Shown here: positions 12,356-27,300 of the stretch, piece after piece
Numbering within the stretch: position 1 is the first letter of the stretch
How the letters are laid out: every line of letters begins with the position of its first letter
Origin: Atrina japonica
Lineage: Eukaryota > Mollusca > Bivalvia > Pterioida > Pinnidae
Length of the DNA stretch: 64,000 bases
NCBI GenBank assembly: GCA_030159075.1
Contig: BROG01000366.1
Span: 570,001 to 634,000, forward strand
Direction: 5' to 3'
The notes under the pieces: model-generated
Told to the model about the DNA's origin: nothing
The model's database searches: none
Seen by the model: the letters and a program-made list of their open reading frames with translations, nothing else
Program-made: the position numbers and the translations under genes

Positions 12356-15300
12356 CTAAGAATGACAAAAGAACAAATATAGAATAAGTCAACAAGCACC
12401 AGTAACATAGTTCAAACAACCCATAAAAAAGACTTTTCAAGCACATTCAACAGGTATGTCTAAGCTATCAAGACCTTGCTGGCCAAACCAAAGTAAACAA
12501 GAAACACTGACAGCAAACTTCTTTCACATTTCAATGGCCGTCCTCAAAATACTGCTTAGAGTTCCACTACATACTAAAGAGATCCAGCAGTACAGCATCA
12601 CAAAAATGCTTTACTCAAATTGTATTACACTAGGTGAAGTGTCTGTGTGATCAAGCTAATTTTTCTTTATTTTACAGTCTCTCTTTAGTGATGAACAAAC
12701 AAGCCAGAAAAAGAATTTAATCACTGTGATGAAATAGATCAGGCATTTTGCATGAAATCCAAGCACTTTTATAGGGTATTTTTGTTTTTAAGCACTTTTC
12801 AAAAACTAACTTTATAGCACTTTTAAGCACTTTTCAAGGTCTGTGCGAACCCTGTAATCTACAGAAGGACAGACAGGAAAATAGGCATGAATATTAATGT
12901 TGTTCAGCCTGAAATATATTGTATCTGTAAACCTGCTTCTGTCTTGAAGAAGGAAGTATGATAACTTACCCACCAATCTTCCTCTTCTTCACGCAAAATA
13001 ACGATTGTCTCCCCTTCTCGGAATGTTAATTCATCTTCGTTGTCAGCATCGCAGTCATACAGAGCTTGACATCGTTGTCCAACTGGTGTCTTCTTCTGAG
13101 TCAAAAAAAAAAAAAAAATAAACAATGATTTGTAGGTATGTCAGAAAAGCTGTCTGTGAAAATAAAATAAACTGAAAAGAAATAATTTCTTTCCCAGTTT
13201 TCATTTGTACTCAGGCATCATCCTTAGGTGAAGTGCCATAGATGACTGAGTTTTGGATTTCTGCCAAAGAAGTGCAAGTTTTAGAATTTGAAAAAGTTGT
13301 GTGTCTGTATGTGTGTATATGTCCATCTTTATATATTTATATACAAATTCAGTAACCCTTTTGTTCTATTGACATACCCACTTAGCGTCATTTAACCTTG
13401 AAAAACAGATTTTCTTCTTTGTTACTATATATGTTATATTGCCAAAGATGTTGGTCTTAACAGCAAAATGCATAATAGCGTCCAAATCAGTATTGGTCAA
13501 ATGTTGGCTATACAAAGAGGGAGCACTGTGTTTATTTTACAAAAAAAAAAACAAAAACAAAAAAAATAACCATAAAATTCAGGTGGCCCATTATACATTC
13601 AAACGTGTCAATGCTAAATTAATTTCAAATAAGTTAAGTTTGAGTATGTTTATTACTAACCTTCTGTCTCGGAGCAGGAAGTGGAGGAGGTGAGTCTGGA
13701 GTAGTTGGTGATTGCTTGTTAGTATCTGATGAGCTACCATCTGCAAATAAATACAAAATTAGCAACTTATCCAGACTCAAAAATTCCATTCATACTGATG
13801 TCACAGAAATGTTTTACACATTTAAATTTAAATTCGTATTTTTTTGGACTATTAGGCATTGTCAATGTACAACTTCCATATAAACTTGGTAAAAATAGAT
13901 GAAAATGTAGAATCTAAAGAAGTTGATAGGGAAAAACTAAGTCAAGGGCAGTAACTCCCACAAAAATTATCTGAGAGCACTCGTTGGTTGTACTGTTGTT
14001 TAACGTCCCACTCAAGAATCTTTCACTCATATGGAGACGTCACCAATGCCGATGAAGGGCTTCAAAGTTTGGCCTATGCTCGGCAGCTATGGCCATTGAG
14101 CAGTGAGGGTTCCTTAACATGCCAACACCTACTGTGACACAGGACCTCGGTTTTTAGAGTCTCATCCAATGAATGGGAACACGGTCTTTTTTCAGGGATG
14201 AAGAAGCACATACAAATAGCACTTTGATAAAAAAATCAAACATTTATCATTGAACTCAAGCACTTTTCAAGGTCTGTGGTGAACCATGAGTAATTACTCG
14301 GGTCTATATGAAAGTAAAATTTTGACCTGGCATGAGATTAATTGTGTATAGTAAACTGTATGATTCATACTCTGAAACAGATCATTAAACACGTCCCTGT
14401 CATTCATAAGTTTAAATGAAACTACGTCTTTAAACATTACAATGATATGATGTCATACATATACAACTAACGCAACATCATTAAATATTAGCTGCGTTAT
14501 TGTATCACACTATTTCTGACACTTTAAGCGGCTCATCAGACCATTGAAAAGAACCACATGTCATGAAATAAAACAACACATGGTGTTTACCTTCACTTGT
14601 CGATCTTTTCAAGACCCCTCCACCACCTTTGCCAAATCTGAATAAATAGAAAAATTTGAAAATGTCAGACACATACTTACAACAGAAAGGTACTATGGAT
14701 GTTATATTCATCTAAGAAGATGTGACATCAAATTATTTTATCACAACAAAGTTCCAAAAACTAGTACATTCAAACAACTTTTGACAATGGTTGAATACAC
14801 TGGACAATGTGCACTATACTTAAATTATCAATTTTCCAGCAGTGATATATGCTGCCCTAAGTTATTTCCCTTTGCTAGATAGTGGTTTTTCTTGACTACA
14901 AGTATGTCTATGACTTATCATGCTTTTAGCCTAGCATACATGATACAGTCAATATTAATTTTCTTTTACTGATATTTATTAAACTACATGTTTGTAAGAT
15001 TTTCAAATGAATTTTGTCACATATAAAAGATACTGCCATTAGTGTTTGCCACAAAATGCTGCTATAATACTTCGTGAAATAAAGACAAAACGTCGTGAAA
15101 TAAAGACAATCATTAAACATGTTAAAGGAACAACGGTTAGAAATTTAAAAAAAAAATCATTATTTGTAGATGATTTTCTAAACAGAGGTCTGAATCTATC
15201 TTAAATTGAAAAAATATCTGGGCCCCTGAAATTTGAGCTGGGCTATCAGATTCTGAATCTTAGTCGCCAAGGTGGCCCCTGGATAACAATGTTAAGCTCT

Positions 15301-18300
15301 ACACTTGCAATATATTCTACTATTACTTCAATACACATTTATATCTTGATTCCAAATCTTGTCCACTGCGAATTCACAACATTTGATTTGTCCGGTAATG
15401 ACATAATTAATTAACTGGACACTCTGTATTCTGATCAATACTTGTAAAGTCAATCCAAGTCTATGGTCATTTTAAGGGATAAATGACATAAAATGTTTGT
15501 CATATAAATACACCAAAAATATAACCTTTTCTGCAAGCCAAATAGAACTTATTTTCATCTTATCTCATTTTCACTGGGTGGTTTACAGAATGGTTGTTTT
15601 CTGTGAAATATATGGGTCTTCAACAATACACATATTGGAATAAAGCAAATATCTATGTTTATTCTACTCAACCCAAAATCTTCCACAATCCTAACTATTC
15701 CAAATATTCTCTTTGGTCCCACCGCAATTCAGAATAGACAGGTAAACTGTATATGTACAATTCCGCGCATATTTTCAGGTTTATATGTTGTACTAAATCT
15801 ATCATAGCTCATTCTCTAGTGATTCGGCATTCTGAATGCTTTTTTACTCTACACTCAACAATTTTTCAGTTCTATGGCGGCGTCCAGTCTTTAAAGTCAC
15901 ATTCCGGGGAGTAAATGTTCACAAATCAACTTTTCTGTACTCTCTTAATGCGTATTCACATGAACTTAAGTCGTATTTTTAAAGTCCTATTCCAACTAAT
16001 TAGTTAATTAATCGTGGGAAACACCTAATATATTGATCTATTTATAATTGGTAAGTTGTTGGCGGTCACGTGGTAACGCTCTACTGAGCGTGTCTGTTTC
16101 ACTGTTCAGGACAATCCAGACAAGTAGAACACCAATCAAATGCCCTGGAGCACTTTCCTGGGCAAGCAATTTAGCCATAAACTTCTGCAAATTATGTAAA
16201 TTTTATCGACATCTTTGAAATAACTACTTCCTGCCCTGGTGTATTCGACTACAACATGTTCTGAGACTGTGCCAGAACAGTACACTTGTGGTGAATCAAG
16301 CAAACCCTTTATATCACTCATACACCAGGGTAAATTTAATGACTACAATAATACATCGAATGTTTTGAAATTATTTTCATTTTCGTAGGTTAGGAGTGGT
16401 TTTCTAATGAAAATGTCAAAAATTACAATAACGTCCAGAAAATTACAATAAGGTTCTCAGAATGAAACTTTAATGGGAGGAGAGACCCTAATTACAAAGT
16501 ACTCGGTAAAAGAGACCACCGGCCTTCCGCAAGAAAACTGGCAAACTTTCTCATAAAAATCAACATCGATTTTTTGTACCCTGTAAGAGGCAAATGACCT
16601 TTCACAAATAAACTGGCAAACTAACTTTCTCACAAAAATCAACTTATGTTCCAGCGGGACTAGGGAACTGGAATCTGCTCTGACCAGAAGTGAGAGACTT
16701 CATGGTTCAAAACGTGATGCTCTAACAATTCCATCACAAAGACCCCAGCCCATTCTCTGGTTAATTTTATCTCGGACCAACTATACCTAAGGTCAGTATC
16801 CAATGGAGGAAGCACATGTTTGCCAAGCTGCAATCCAATGACTGTGTTTCGTACTGCTGACGGTGGCTCTGGTCTTGGAGGTGGGGCATCTGGTGGAGAA
16901 CGTCTGTGAACAATATTACCTTCTGAACTGTAAAGAATAGAATCTTAATATGAGCATGATAACAACTTCTGTATCACAGCACTAATGATCAGACTGAAGA
17001 ACCTTGTCTAAAATTATCTTTGGCCCCGTTAGCCTTGTCATATGCATCTTCGAAATCAGGGTCAGTGATAACAAGCATTCTGAGAATAATGATTAATCAA
17101 TACATGTCTCCTACCTACATTTAAGTTCGACCCCAAAATAACCTATATGCAAAGTATCAGCATCCTAATACTATTATTAAATGAATGGTGAACCATTGAA
17201 AAACTTTTACCGTCTGTTTCAGACGGACTGACAGACGCAAACAAAACCTATAGTTCAGTTATATGGTGGTGGCCAGTTTTAAATGGTGCAGGTCGTGGCC
17301 AGTTTTTAGTGGTGCAGGAGAGAACCCGACTACAATGTATCCAGAAAAAGACCACCAGCCTTCAGCAAGTAAACTGGCAAACTTTCTAACAAAAATCAGC
17401 TAAGGTTCCAGCGGGACTCAAAACCTGTGCTGACCAGAAGTGGGAGACTTCATGGTTCAAAGAGCGATGCTTAAACATCTCTGCCATGAAAAACCCCATG
17501 ATTTGAGCGACATTATGTCTTTAATATAGTTTCAAGTTTAAATCCAATGAACTGTATGCAAAACGGTTCTTTTTTCATTTTCACAAAGGTAAAAGTGTAC
17601 CTGTTCCTGGTATGTCCTGAAGGTGGGGGTGGAGGTGGTGGCCTTTTAAGTCTAGGTGGCAGTGGTGGACCTTTGCCATTATTTCCCACCTTTCTGGACT
17701 CCGCAGCTGACTGGTACAGCATCTGACTATTGGTCATTGGTAATGTCGCCGAACCTCCATTTGACGGCAATTGCGAATTTGGAATGGAGTAGCTAGTTGG
17801 CACTGGAAAAAAAGAATGGCAAACTGTTAAGTAAGATGAACAGAATAAACCAATAATATGCTGTTATCGATGGATTTAACACTATTTCTACATGAAAAAA
17901 AAAATTCTTTGTTAACTGCTAGGTTGTTGATGATCTGCATGTACTATATCTGAATCACAAACAAAACTTTCTGAATCACAAACAAAACAAATTTCTGAAT
18001 CACAGACAAAACTAAAAACCCTTTGTGAACTCTTAGTTTGTAATTTAGGAATCTTTTGTAATGCCCTAAAGGCAGTGTTGATTTTATTATTGAGAGTTCC
18101 TGATACAAAATATGCAGGAGAAATACAATGGATGATAAGGAGAACCATCAATAGCTTAGGAAACCCATGGACAGCCCTTGGGCTGTAGGGAATCCTCTTT
18201 AAATAAATAAAGCATAAAATACAAAGGCAACAAACAACAAGACTACCTCACAATACTGTAACACAGAAAATAAACAGTCCAAAAGTACACAAGATCTAAA

Positions 18301-21300
18301 TAAGAATGTTGTTGATTTTACTAATCCTGACCAACCCATAAAACTCAAACCAACTGAATTACTGTACAGGGGTTTTAAGTCCATGGTTTGTAATTTTCAT
18401 GTTTTTCTCTCTCTTGAAAAGATCGCAGAATTTTGAATTGGCAGATTGGGAATAGCTTACAATAACATCAAGCCCTTCTAGGACAACCCATGATATATTA
18501 CATGTATATTTCATTAAAACATCATTCATCGTTTCTTAAATTTACAGATTTATCAGCACCATGAATATAGCGAATATTAACAGCGCCAGTTATCTCCCCT
18601 GTACAGTAATTGTTTCACTCTGGAAAACCAAACTTCTGTATTCTTACACCGGTCAAACATATATTCAGTTGAACTCGGATATGACAAGAGGCCCAAGGTG
18701 CCTGAAGTCGCTCACCTGGCAAAATTGGTCAACATTGCAGAAAACATAAAAAATGAGTAAAAGATAAAATGGCTAATCAACATGAAAAACAGTAGGCTCA
18801 TTGGGCCTTATTAATCACCTGAGTGAAATGTATTTACTGACAATATATTGAAAAGCAACCAAAAGCATGAAAAAATTCATTGAAAAGGAGAATTAACTTG
18901 CATAAGGGTAGACTTGCCTTGCCGATTTTTTTATAGATCTTTCAAGATAATGTGTAACAATTGTCAAAAACATGCAAAATCCATTTAAAAGGGTAAATAA
19001 CTTTCACAAGAATCCCCCTCACAATTTCTGCACAATAATTATTTGTAGATCTTTGTGGTGATCACTGAACAATAGGGAAAAACAGACAAAAACATAAAAA
19101 TGTCAACTTAAAAGGGTAAATAACTCCCAAAAGGGTCAACCTGACAATTTCATTAATGTTGACTTTTTTGTAGATCTTTGCGTGAACATTTTTGCTTCTT
19201 TCTCTTTATCTATTATACTTTTCAAGACAATAGGACAGAACTGTCAAAAACATGAACGTTTTTGCTACTTTGCATCTACCTATTATACTTTTCAAGATAA
19301 TGTCAAAAAACATCCAAAAACATGAAAAATCCACTTAAAAGGGAAAATAACTCCCTTAAGGGGCAATCTGACAAATTTGGCCCTATTGACTTTTTTGTAG
19401 ATATTTGCATGTTGAACAATTTTGCTTCTTTTACATTTACTCTACCTATTACACTTTCAAGATAATGTCAAAAAACATCCAAAAACATGGAAAATTCACA
19501 AAAAAGGGGAAATAACTCACATAAGGGTTGACCCGACAATTTCCACCAAAATGAAATATTTGTAGATTTTTGCGAGCCACCCATTTTACGGTAATAGTTT
19601 TTTCTCTAGTTTTAATAATTTTGGAGATACATGTATTAAATCAAAAATATCTGTTGACTCATTCATTCTACATGTATATTTAGCCATGGCAGCCACGTTT
19701 GGTCCTAGCCCTTTTTCATTTGCAAACATTATGCAGCTTTACATGGTTATACTTCCTGTCAAGTTTGGTTCAAATTTGTTCAATGGTTCCGAAGAAGTAC
19801 TCAAAAATGTCAAAAAAGTTTACAAAATAAACTTATATTTTCCATTTACTTAGGTGCCTGTGACCTTGACCTTTGACCCCATGACCTTGGAATTTTGTCA
19901 AAATGATCCTCAGATAATTCCTAACAACTTTCTCATATATCTTTGTATACAAAAAGTCGACCAGTTTTTAGTTATTAAACAATTTGTAATACAAATATAC
20001 CCTGTGTTACTGAAGTGCCCCCTAGTGGCTCGTTTATGGACAGATTTCATTTTCGTTTGCAAACTTTGTAGATATTGATTTTACAATCATGCATCAATGG
20101 TTCATGAGAAGATGATTTGTAAAGATGTACCAAGTTTTGGTTCTTTTTGGCCCCATTTAGGGCCTCCATTGGTCCTATCCCTTTTTCATTCGCAAACTTT
20201 ATGCGACTTCACATGGGGATGCTATATGCTTAATTTGGTTAAAATTGGCTCACTGGTTCTTGCGAAGAAGATGTTTAAATGCAAAAGTTAACAGACGGAC
20301 AATAACGATGGACAATGGACATCTGACGTTTGGCTTATAGCAATAGCTCACCTGGCCTTGAGGTATTAAAATCCAAGAGCAATGAATTTTTATTTTTTCA
20401 AATAAACCGGCGTTTCAAAATAAATGAGTTAGAATGGTCATAAAAAAATTTGGTGGGAGAATCAAAATCATTTCAATATAAAATGAGATTGAATTTAAAA
20501 GGCTTCAATATAATGTGATTGACTGTACATATATGAAAATGAAACATGTGTGTGTGTGTGCATGCACATGTGAGTGTGTGTGTGTATACACATGTATATA
20601 TAAATAAATGTATCTATTGCAAATTAGTCACTACCATATATAACATTTTTTTTAGAAATAAAATGAAATAATTTTCTTATTTACCTATCCAAGTTGAAAA
20701 GTCTGGATCAATATTGGTCAATGTTTCAATATAGACCTAGGCTACTTTGTAGTATTTGGCATGTGTGATGACTTTACCAAAACAGAAAATACGATCAAAA
20801 TATTTACCTATCTTTACTTTGCATCAAATTCAATTTCACTTTGGCATTTCATAGTCCATAAAAAGTTAAATGGAAAGTTCCATTTGCTTGTCTCACAGTA
20901 AAAACAATGTTGATTAAAACATCTGTACTAGTGTGGTTTTCATATCTATAAGATTCAATTTTATAGAAGCAATTTTGAAACTGTCATGTTTGACACATAT
21001 ATGTTGATCATGCAAAAGAAAAAAAATGCAAATACAAAAAATCACAAACATTCTAATGGTTAATATTTGAGTCTCATGCACACAATTTCATATACGCGAA
21101 ATCTTATTGGGCCACTCTATCTCATGCACACAAATTTGTTTACCCGTATACAGAAATCATATTGGGTCACTCTTATCTCATGCACACAAATTTGTTTACT
21201 CTGTATACAGAAATCATATTGGGTCACTCTATCTCATGCACACAAATTTGTTTACTCTGTATACAGAAATCATATTGGGCCACTATCTCATGCACACAAT

Positions 21301-24300
21301 TTCTTTCATTGTTAATAAGACGAGAAAAAGAATGTTGAAAGATTAATACATTTCCCCTTCGTCATCCTGATAAAGACCTACCCTAACAAATTAACCCTTG
21401 ACCTATAGATTATATCAAATATCAGAGGTCAGCATACAAATGGTATTCTACTTCATAATCTGCAGCAGAGAGGACCTACATTAGCACTGTAATATCAGTA
21501 AAGCTCCTAACATTGTGGCCTCTGAAACGAGGGTAAAGAGGTCACAATTTAACTGGAGCTCTACGACTAGAAGACCTAATATATTGAAACTGTAATATCA
21601 GCTGTTCTCTTACATTGTAACCTCTGAAACAAGGGTAAAGAGGTCACAATTTAACTGGAGCTCTACAACCAGAAGACCTAATACATTACCCCGGTAATAT
21701 CATCTTTATTCTAACATTCTCTGCTCTGAAACAAGGATAATAATTTCCAAAGACACATACAATGTACACACAACACATGATGTCAGCAAAATGTCAGATT
21801 AGTGACTTGAATAACCTAAAATGTATGTCAATAATGTGGTTGCCTTGCATAATTTACAATGCTGATTCCTTGCATTAATCACATAAATATGGTTACCTTG
21901 CATAATTGAAAATAATGAGGTCTTTGTATAACTGAAAATAATGTGGTTTCCTTGCATAAGACAATAATGTGGTTACCTTGCATAATTGAAAATAATGAGG
22001 TCTCTGTATAACTGAAAATAATGTGGTTTCCTTGCATAAGACATTAATGTGGTTACCTTGCTTTATTGATAATGAGATTTCTGTATTATTGACAACAATC
22101 TGGTTTCCTAATATAACTGACAATAATGTAATTTCCTTGCATAATTGATACTGATATTAATATGATTTCTTTGCATTATTGACAATAATGTGGTTACCTT
22201 GCACAACTGACAATAATATGGTTTCCTTGCATTACTGAAAATAATGTTATTCCTTGTATATTTAAGTTCACAATGGGTTATTTATGGAATTGGATTTTGA
22301 TCAAAGAACTATATGAGGGACCATCTCAGAGGTATGGAAGGCATAACAATTCAAATTTCACATGCAACTGCCATGCATGCTGAATGTATATAAAATTATT
22401 GTAATCATTCCGATGCATTTTTGTCAAAATAGTTAATGTTTTCTAAAACGTCGACAGAACATACAATTACAGAGTTCTCTGCCAAGTTTATGACCTGTTT
22501 TACACACTGATGCCCTGGAGAGAAGTCACATGCTTGTATTATATATTCACACACAAATCTACACATACTATAAATAAATACATTTATTTTCATGTCACAT
22601 GTACAGCATACAACATAACCCAAACAGATACAAAATATTTCATAATCAGATACTGCTACTGTAATGTTTTAAATGTTGGAATAGAAAATGGGAAAAATAC
22701 CATTGACCTTCAACCAGGAAACTGCCAACACCCCCCCCCCCCCCCCAAAAAAAAAAAAAAAGCCAGCTTTGGTTCTACTTGGGCTCGAACACATGCTCAC
22801 TAAAGGTGGGACACTTCATGGGTACTGCACAAGAGCAAAGACAATATAAAGTGAACATATTTAAAGGTGATAATAAAACTAAATAAATTCAAACATTTCA
22901 AGGGGAGATAACTAGAGAAATAAAGTAGCATATGATACAGAGACTTTCTATCTGTTTGGTTTCATACTTACAACTTCTAATGCTGCTTCTTTGCTTATTG
23001 CCGCCAAAATGCAACGGTTCTAGAACACCAAATTAAGTTGAAAATTGAATATGTTGAAATGGCTAACTTTTATAATTATGTAAATTACTGGGTTTCATAC
23101 AGGGAGAAACGTATGTCATTAATACAAAATTAGTGGTACAGGACACGATTAACTCCCTTTGCAAAACCTTTCTAAAAATCAAAAAAAGACAACACGACTT
23201 TTAGAGTTTTGGAATTATTTACAATACAATAGTAAAAGCAAATATAGCTATCAAATAAATCTGAAGTTTTATACTTTTGTCTCAGAAGATATCATGTAAA
23301 CTGATTAGTTCCTGACAATTCTGAAACACCTAAAAACATCTACACATTTATATTCTCAGACATGTTTCAGGTGCTTTAGACAGAATTTTTCTATCATAAA
23401 ATTTATGTTTCTATTTGCATATGGAAATATTATTTATCGTAATATTTAAAAAGTTGCATCCCAAATTTCAAAAGAAAAGGTATAGCCTCTACGACACTTT
23501 ATCAAATTCTTATATAAAAACCGTGCTGAAATACGTCGAATTTTAGGGTTGTTTTTCTCTGGTTATATATATTGTGTTTAGGTAGTTATGTTAAAATCGT
23601 CAAGATTTGCAAAAAAATAATGAGTTTAAGCAAAAAAAAACCTTTTGAACTTAAAGACGACAATTTTAGAATAACTTCAAGAGCATAAATTACCATCATA
23701 TGATATCTAATTGATATATAAAATTTAGATTCACAGCTTTAATTCTGTTAATATCTATATTTTTACTGTATTATTTAATTACTAAATTTATCTGTGACGC
23801 TAAATGAGTGGTCTGCAAAGGGAGATAATCCTACAATTAGATGTATCTATCTAACAATACTCCTAAGTGTTGAACATCTTGTTAAACTCTTTATGATCTA
23901 CATTCCTATGCCCTTTGACCTATGAATACATATTAAGTGTTCCTCTGATTAGCTTAAGTTTCAACAATTGATAAGTCAGCTGACGTGATACCTACTCTTC
24001 TTTTTGTATGTTTCTGGAGGCTGTAGTGATTTGTTGCTGTCTGAACGTTCCCGTATTTCATTGGGATCTTTAGCATGTGCTATAGGATTGTTTTCCGGAG
24101 TGATTCCTGTAACAAGACTCTGAGGTCTGGATCCCCTGGACTTTCTTTCCGGAGTGCTCTGGAAAGAAAATAACATTTAATCAGAATTAATCGAAAAATG
24201 CCTAAAAATGCAAATTTTCCATCAGATTCAAATTCAGTAGCAGTTACACCAATTAAACATCTTAAAGACTTCAAAAACTTTCTCATTCAAAAATAAGATA

Positions 24301-27300
24301 TTAGATAATGCATATTCTAAAATAAAAAAATATACGACTAAAATGCATTTTTCTTATGAAGTCTTATTTCTCTTCCTAATATGCCATAATCATTTGAAAT
24401 TAGTTTAGTGCAATTTCCAACACATATCTAACCAACTGTAAAAGTAAGAAAGTTGAAAGAAGAGCCATCTCAGAGTTTTGATGACTCAATTCACTTCCTG
24501 TGAACAATGATAAAACCTTAACCCAAACCTAAACTGGACGGAGAGACCAGACAGCCAGACACAGACATACCCTACACCCTACCTTCCCCATTTCTAAAAA
24601 TAAAGCCAGCTCAGGCCTTTTTCTGTCAATTTTGGGAAAATGCCATTAGCAACACAACTTGGAATTTTTATGTGACTGTCAAATTGGAAAAAACAATTTG
24701 CACACACAGAAACCTAAATAGAATGCAATCTCTTTTTTAAATGTTCATTTATTTTCATTTCAGTTGTAGCCTTAACACCAAATAGGGAAAAAACACATGT
24801 TTTTTTTTGCATTGGGAAAGGGGCTGAATATTGGCCCTGTGGATACTATAGAAAAAAAGCCTTCAGCTATTACTGTTTTTATCAGTTTTATAATTTTACC
24901 AGTTTTACATGTATGATGTTGGCCAGCTTTAATGGGTCCAGGAGAGAATCCAGTTAGGGTGTTAATAAGAAAGAGACCACCAACCTTTCCAACTTCAACT
25001 GGTGGTGAAGAGAATCCAGTTACAATTTATCACCAACCGTCCACTGATTGGTGGAGGACAGAACCTTATTACAGTGTATCAAGAAAGAGACCACTGGGTT
25101 TCCAGCTTTAACTGGAGTAGGAGAGAGCCCAAGCACAGTGTACCAAAAGAGACCACTTGCTTTGAAGGTTTTACTAGAGAATAGAGCTCAAGCACAGTGT
25201 ACCAAAAGAGACCACTGGCTTTCCAGCTTTAACTGGAGTAGGAGAGAGCACAATCACAGTGTACCACAAGAGACCACTGGCTATTCAGCTTTTACTGGAG
25301 GAGGAGAGAACCCAAGCACAGTGTACCAAAAGAGACCACTGGCTTTCCAGGTTTCACTGGAGGAAGAAAGAGCCCAAGCACAAGGTACCAAAAGAGATCA
25401 CTGGCTTTCCAGCTTTTACTGGAGGAGGAGAGGCCCAAGCACAGTGTACCAAAAGAGACCACTGGCTTTCCAGGTTTCACTGGAGGAAGAAGAGCCCAAG
25501 CACAGTGTACCAAAAGAGACCACTGGCATTCCAGCTATTACTGGAGGAGAAGAGAACCATCTTATAATGTACCAAGAAGGAGATCACTGGCATACCAGCT
25601 TTTACTGGAGTAGAAAACCATGTTATAATGCACCAAGAAGGGGACCACTGGCTTTTCAGCTTTTACTGATGGAGAAAAGAGCCCAGTTGAAGTGTACCAA
25701 GAGACCACTGGCCATCCAGCTTTTACTGGAGGAGGAGAAAACCTAGTTATAGTGTACCACTGATCTAATACCAAAGATTAGTAGTCCCCTACCTAGATAA
25801 GCCTGCATGAGTAAATGAAACAAATATGGCCCAGACAAATTACCCAACAAAGGGGAATAACTCTACAAATAAGAGTGGTAGGCGTGTAATTTTCGTATGT
25901 GACACTGTCTTCTTAACCAAATATGGGAAGCCAAGATTAAGAAATGAGGAAGATACGGTCCAGAAAAACCAGAAGGACAAAAAGACATAATGCAAAACTA
26001 AAGTACCCCCAAGGGAACCAGGGATTAATAATATAAAAATAACAGCTGTTTAAAGTAAAAAGACATGAATTTTGATAAAGGGTTTCAGAATTTTATACTG
26101 GCTACTCTGGTTATATAAAGTACTCATGTGTGAAAATGAACCAAATATAATTATTAAAATCTTAAACTAAGGGTTCTACTGTAATCTTGACCATAACAAT
26201 ACGTCTTATTTCCATTGTGGAACTCATCATATTAAAGGCGCTTTTAGTAGTGTCTCAGGGACAATGTGTAAACAAATGAACTTCAACTTGGTGGCAAATA
26301 CAAACTACCTTAATTTACATTGAGATTTGTTTTGAAGTTTAAAGAAATTAAACATTGCAAGAAGAAAAAAGATGAAATTATTGACCTATGTGAGATTGCC
26401 AACGCATTAAATTTGCCTAATGGCAAGTGTATGGCACAATATTTATTATAGGTCCTTCTCGTCTTACTAAATCTAGCCACTTTTTGAGACTAACGGCAAA
26501 TGGTAAAATCGATTATCTGTTTTTTCTGCCATCCTAAATGCAGTCTTCTGTGATTCAGTATTTCACAGGCCATATTTTACATCCATTTTAATCTATAAAG
26601 CTACTTTCTTGTTATATACATGTTGTCCCTGTAATCTCGTGAGATATGGTGAGATTTGTGGTTTTTTTTTTTTTCTGTCAAAAGAGTGATCAAAGGACCG
26701 TAACTCTGATACAGTGGCAATAAGACGTATTCAAGTCCCAATCACAAAATCATTATAAATTCTCAATGCACATAATCAGTTTAAATGATTATTTAAGTCA
26801 AAATAAATCCTTTTAGAGGTTATTAAAACTAGGGTTAAAGGTCATGCTTGTCAATTTCATCCCATGCAACATTAACAATTATTTATTTCACAATGCTAAC
26901 AAACAAATGCAGCAAAAACCACCCATCAAAGGTAGTCTCCCCATTATAGACACTAGATCTAAGTTATCTTCCCTTTCACAGACACTAGATCAAAGCAGAT
27001 ATTTAAAGTTTCTAATAACAGATGATATTCAGGCGATGAAACATTATAATTATAATGTATGTCACAGGATTTCAAATATACGGTAATCCAAGATTACAAA
27101 AATCACCTTTCACCTGCATATTTTACATCCCCACCCTTATAAACTTGACCTTGACCAATCATCAAAACAAAAGCATCGGAAATAGTGTAAGCCAAAATCA
27201 GGGTAGTCCAGTCAAAGTATGCAACATAGGGGTCTAACCATGAAAAAATTGCAACACAAAATTTTTCTTTTGATAAGATTAGGTTAATATGTTGGCTTCT

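Noticed and set aside
12177..12446. 89-codon minus frame
   Set aside because: Overlaps the last ASAP exon in a different frame; the SH3 frame (IEGQPxRRGVFP) is the real one.
22510..22803. 97-codon plus frame ending in a [10 protein letters not shown] run
   Set aside because: Created by the C16A15 homopolymers inside a SINE fragment.
25048..25746. 232-codon open frame on the plus strand and shorter ones on both strands
   Set aside because: Translation of the SINE-derived minisatellite; the encoded repeats are just the DNA unit read in rotating frames.
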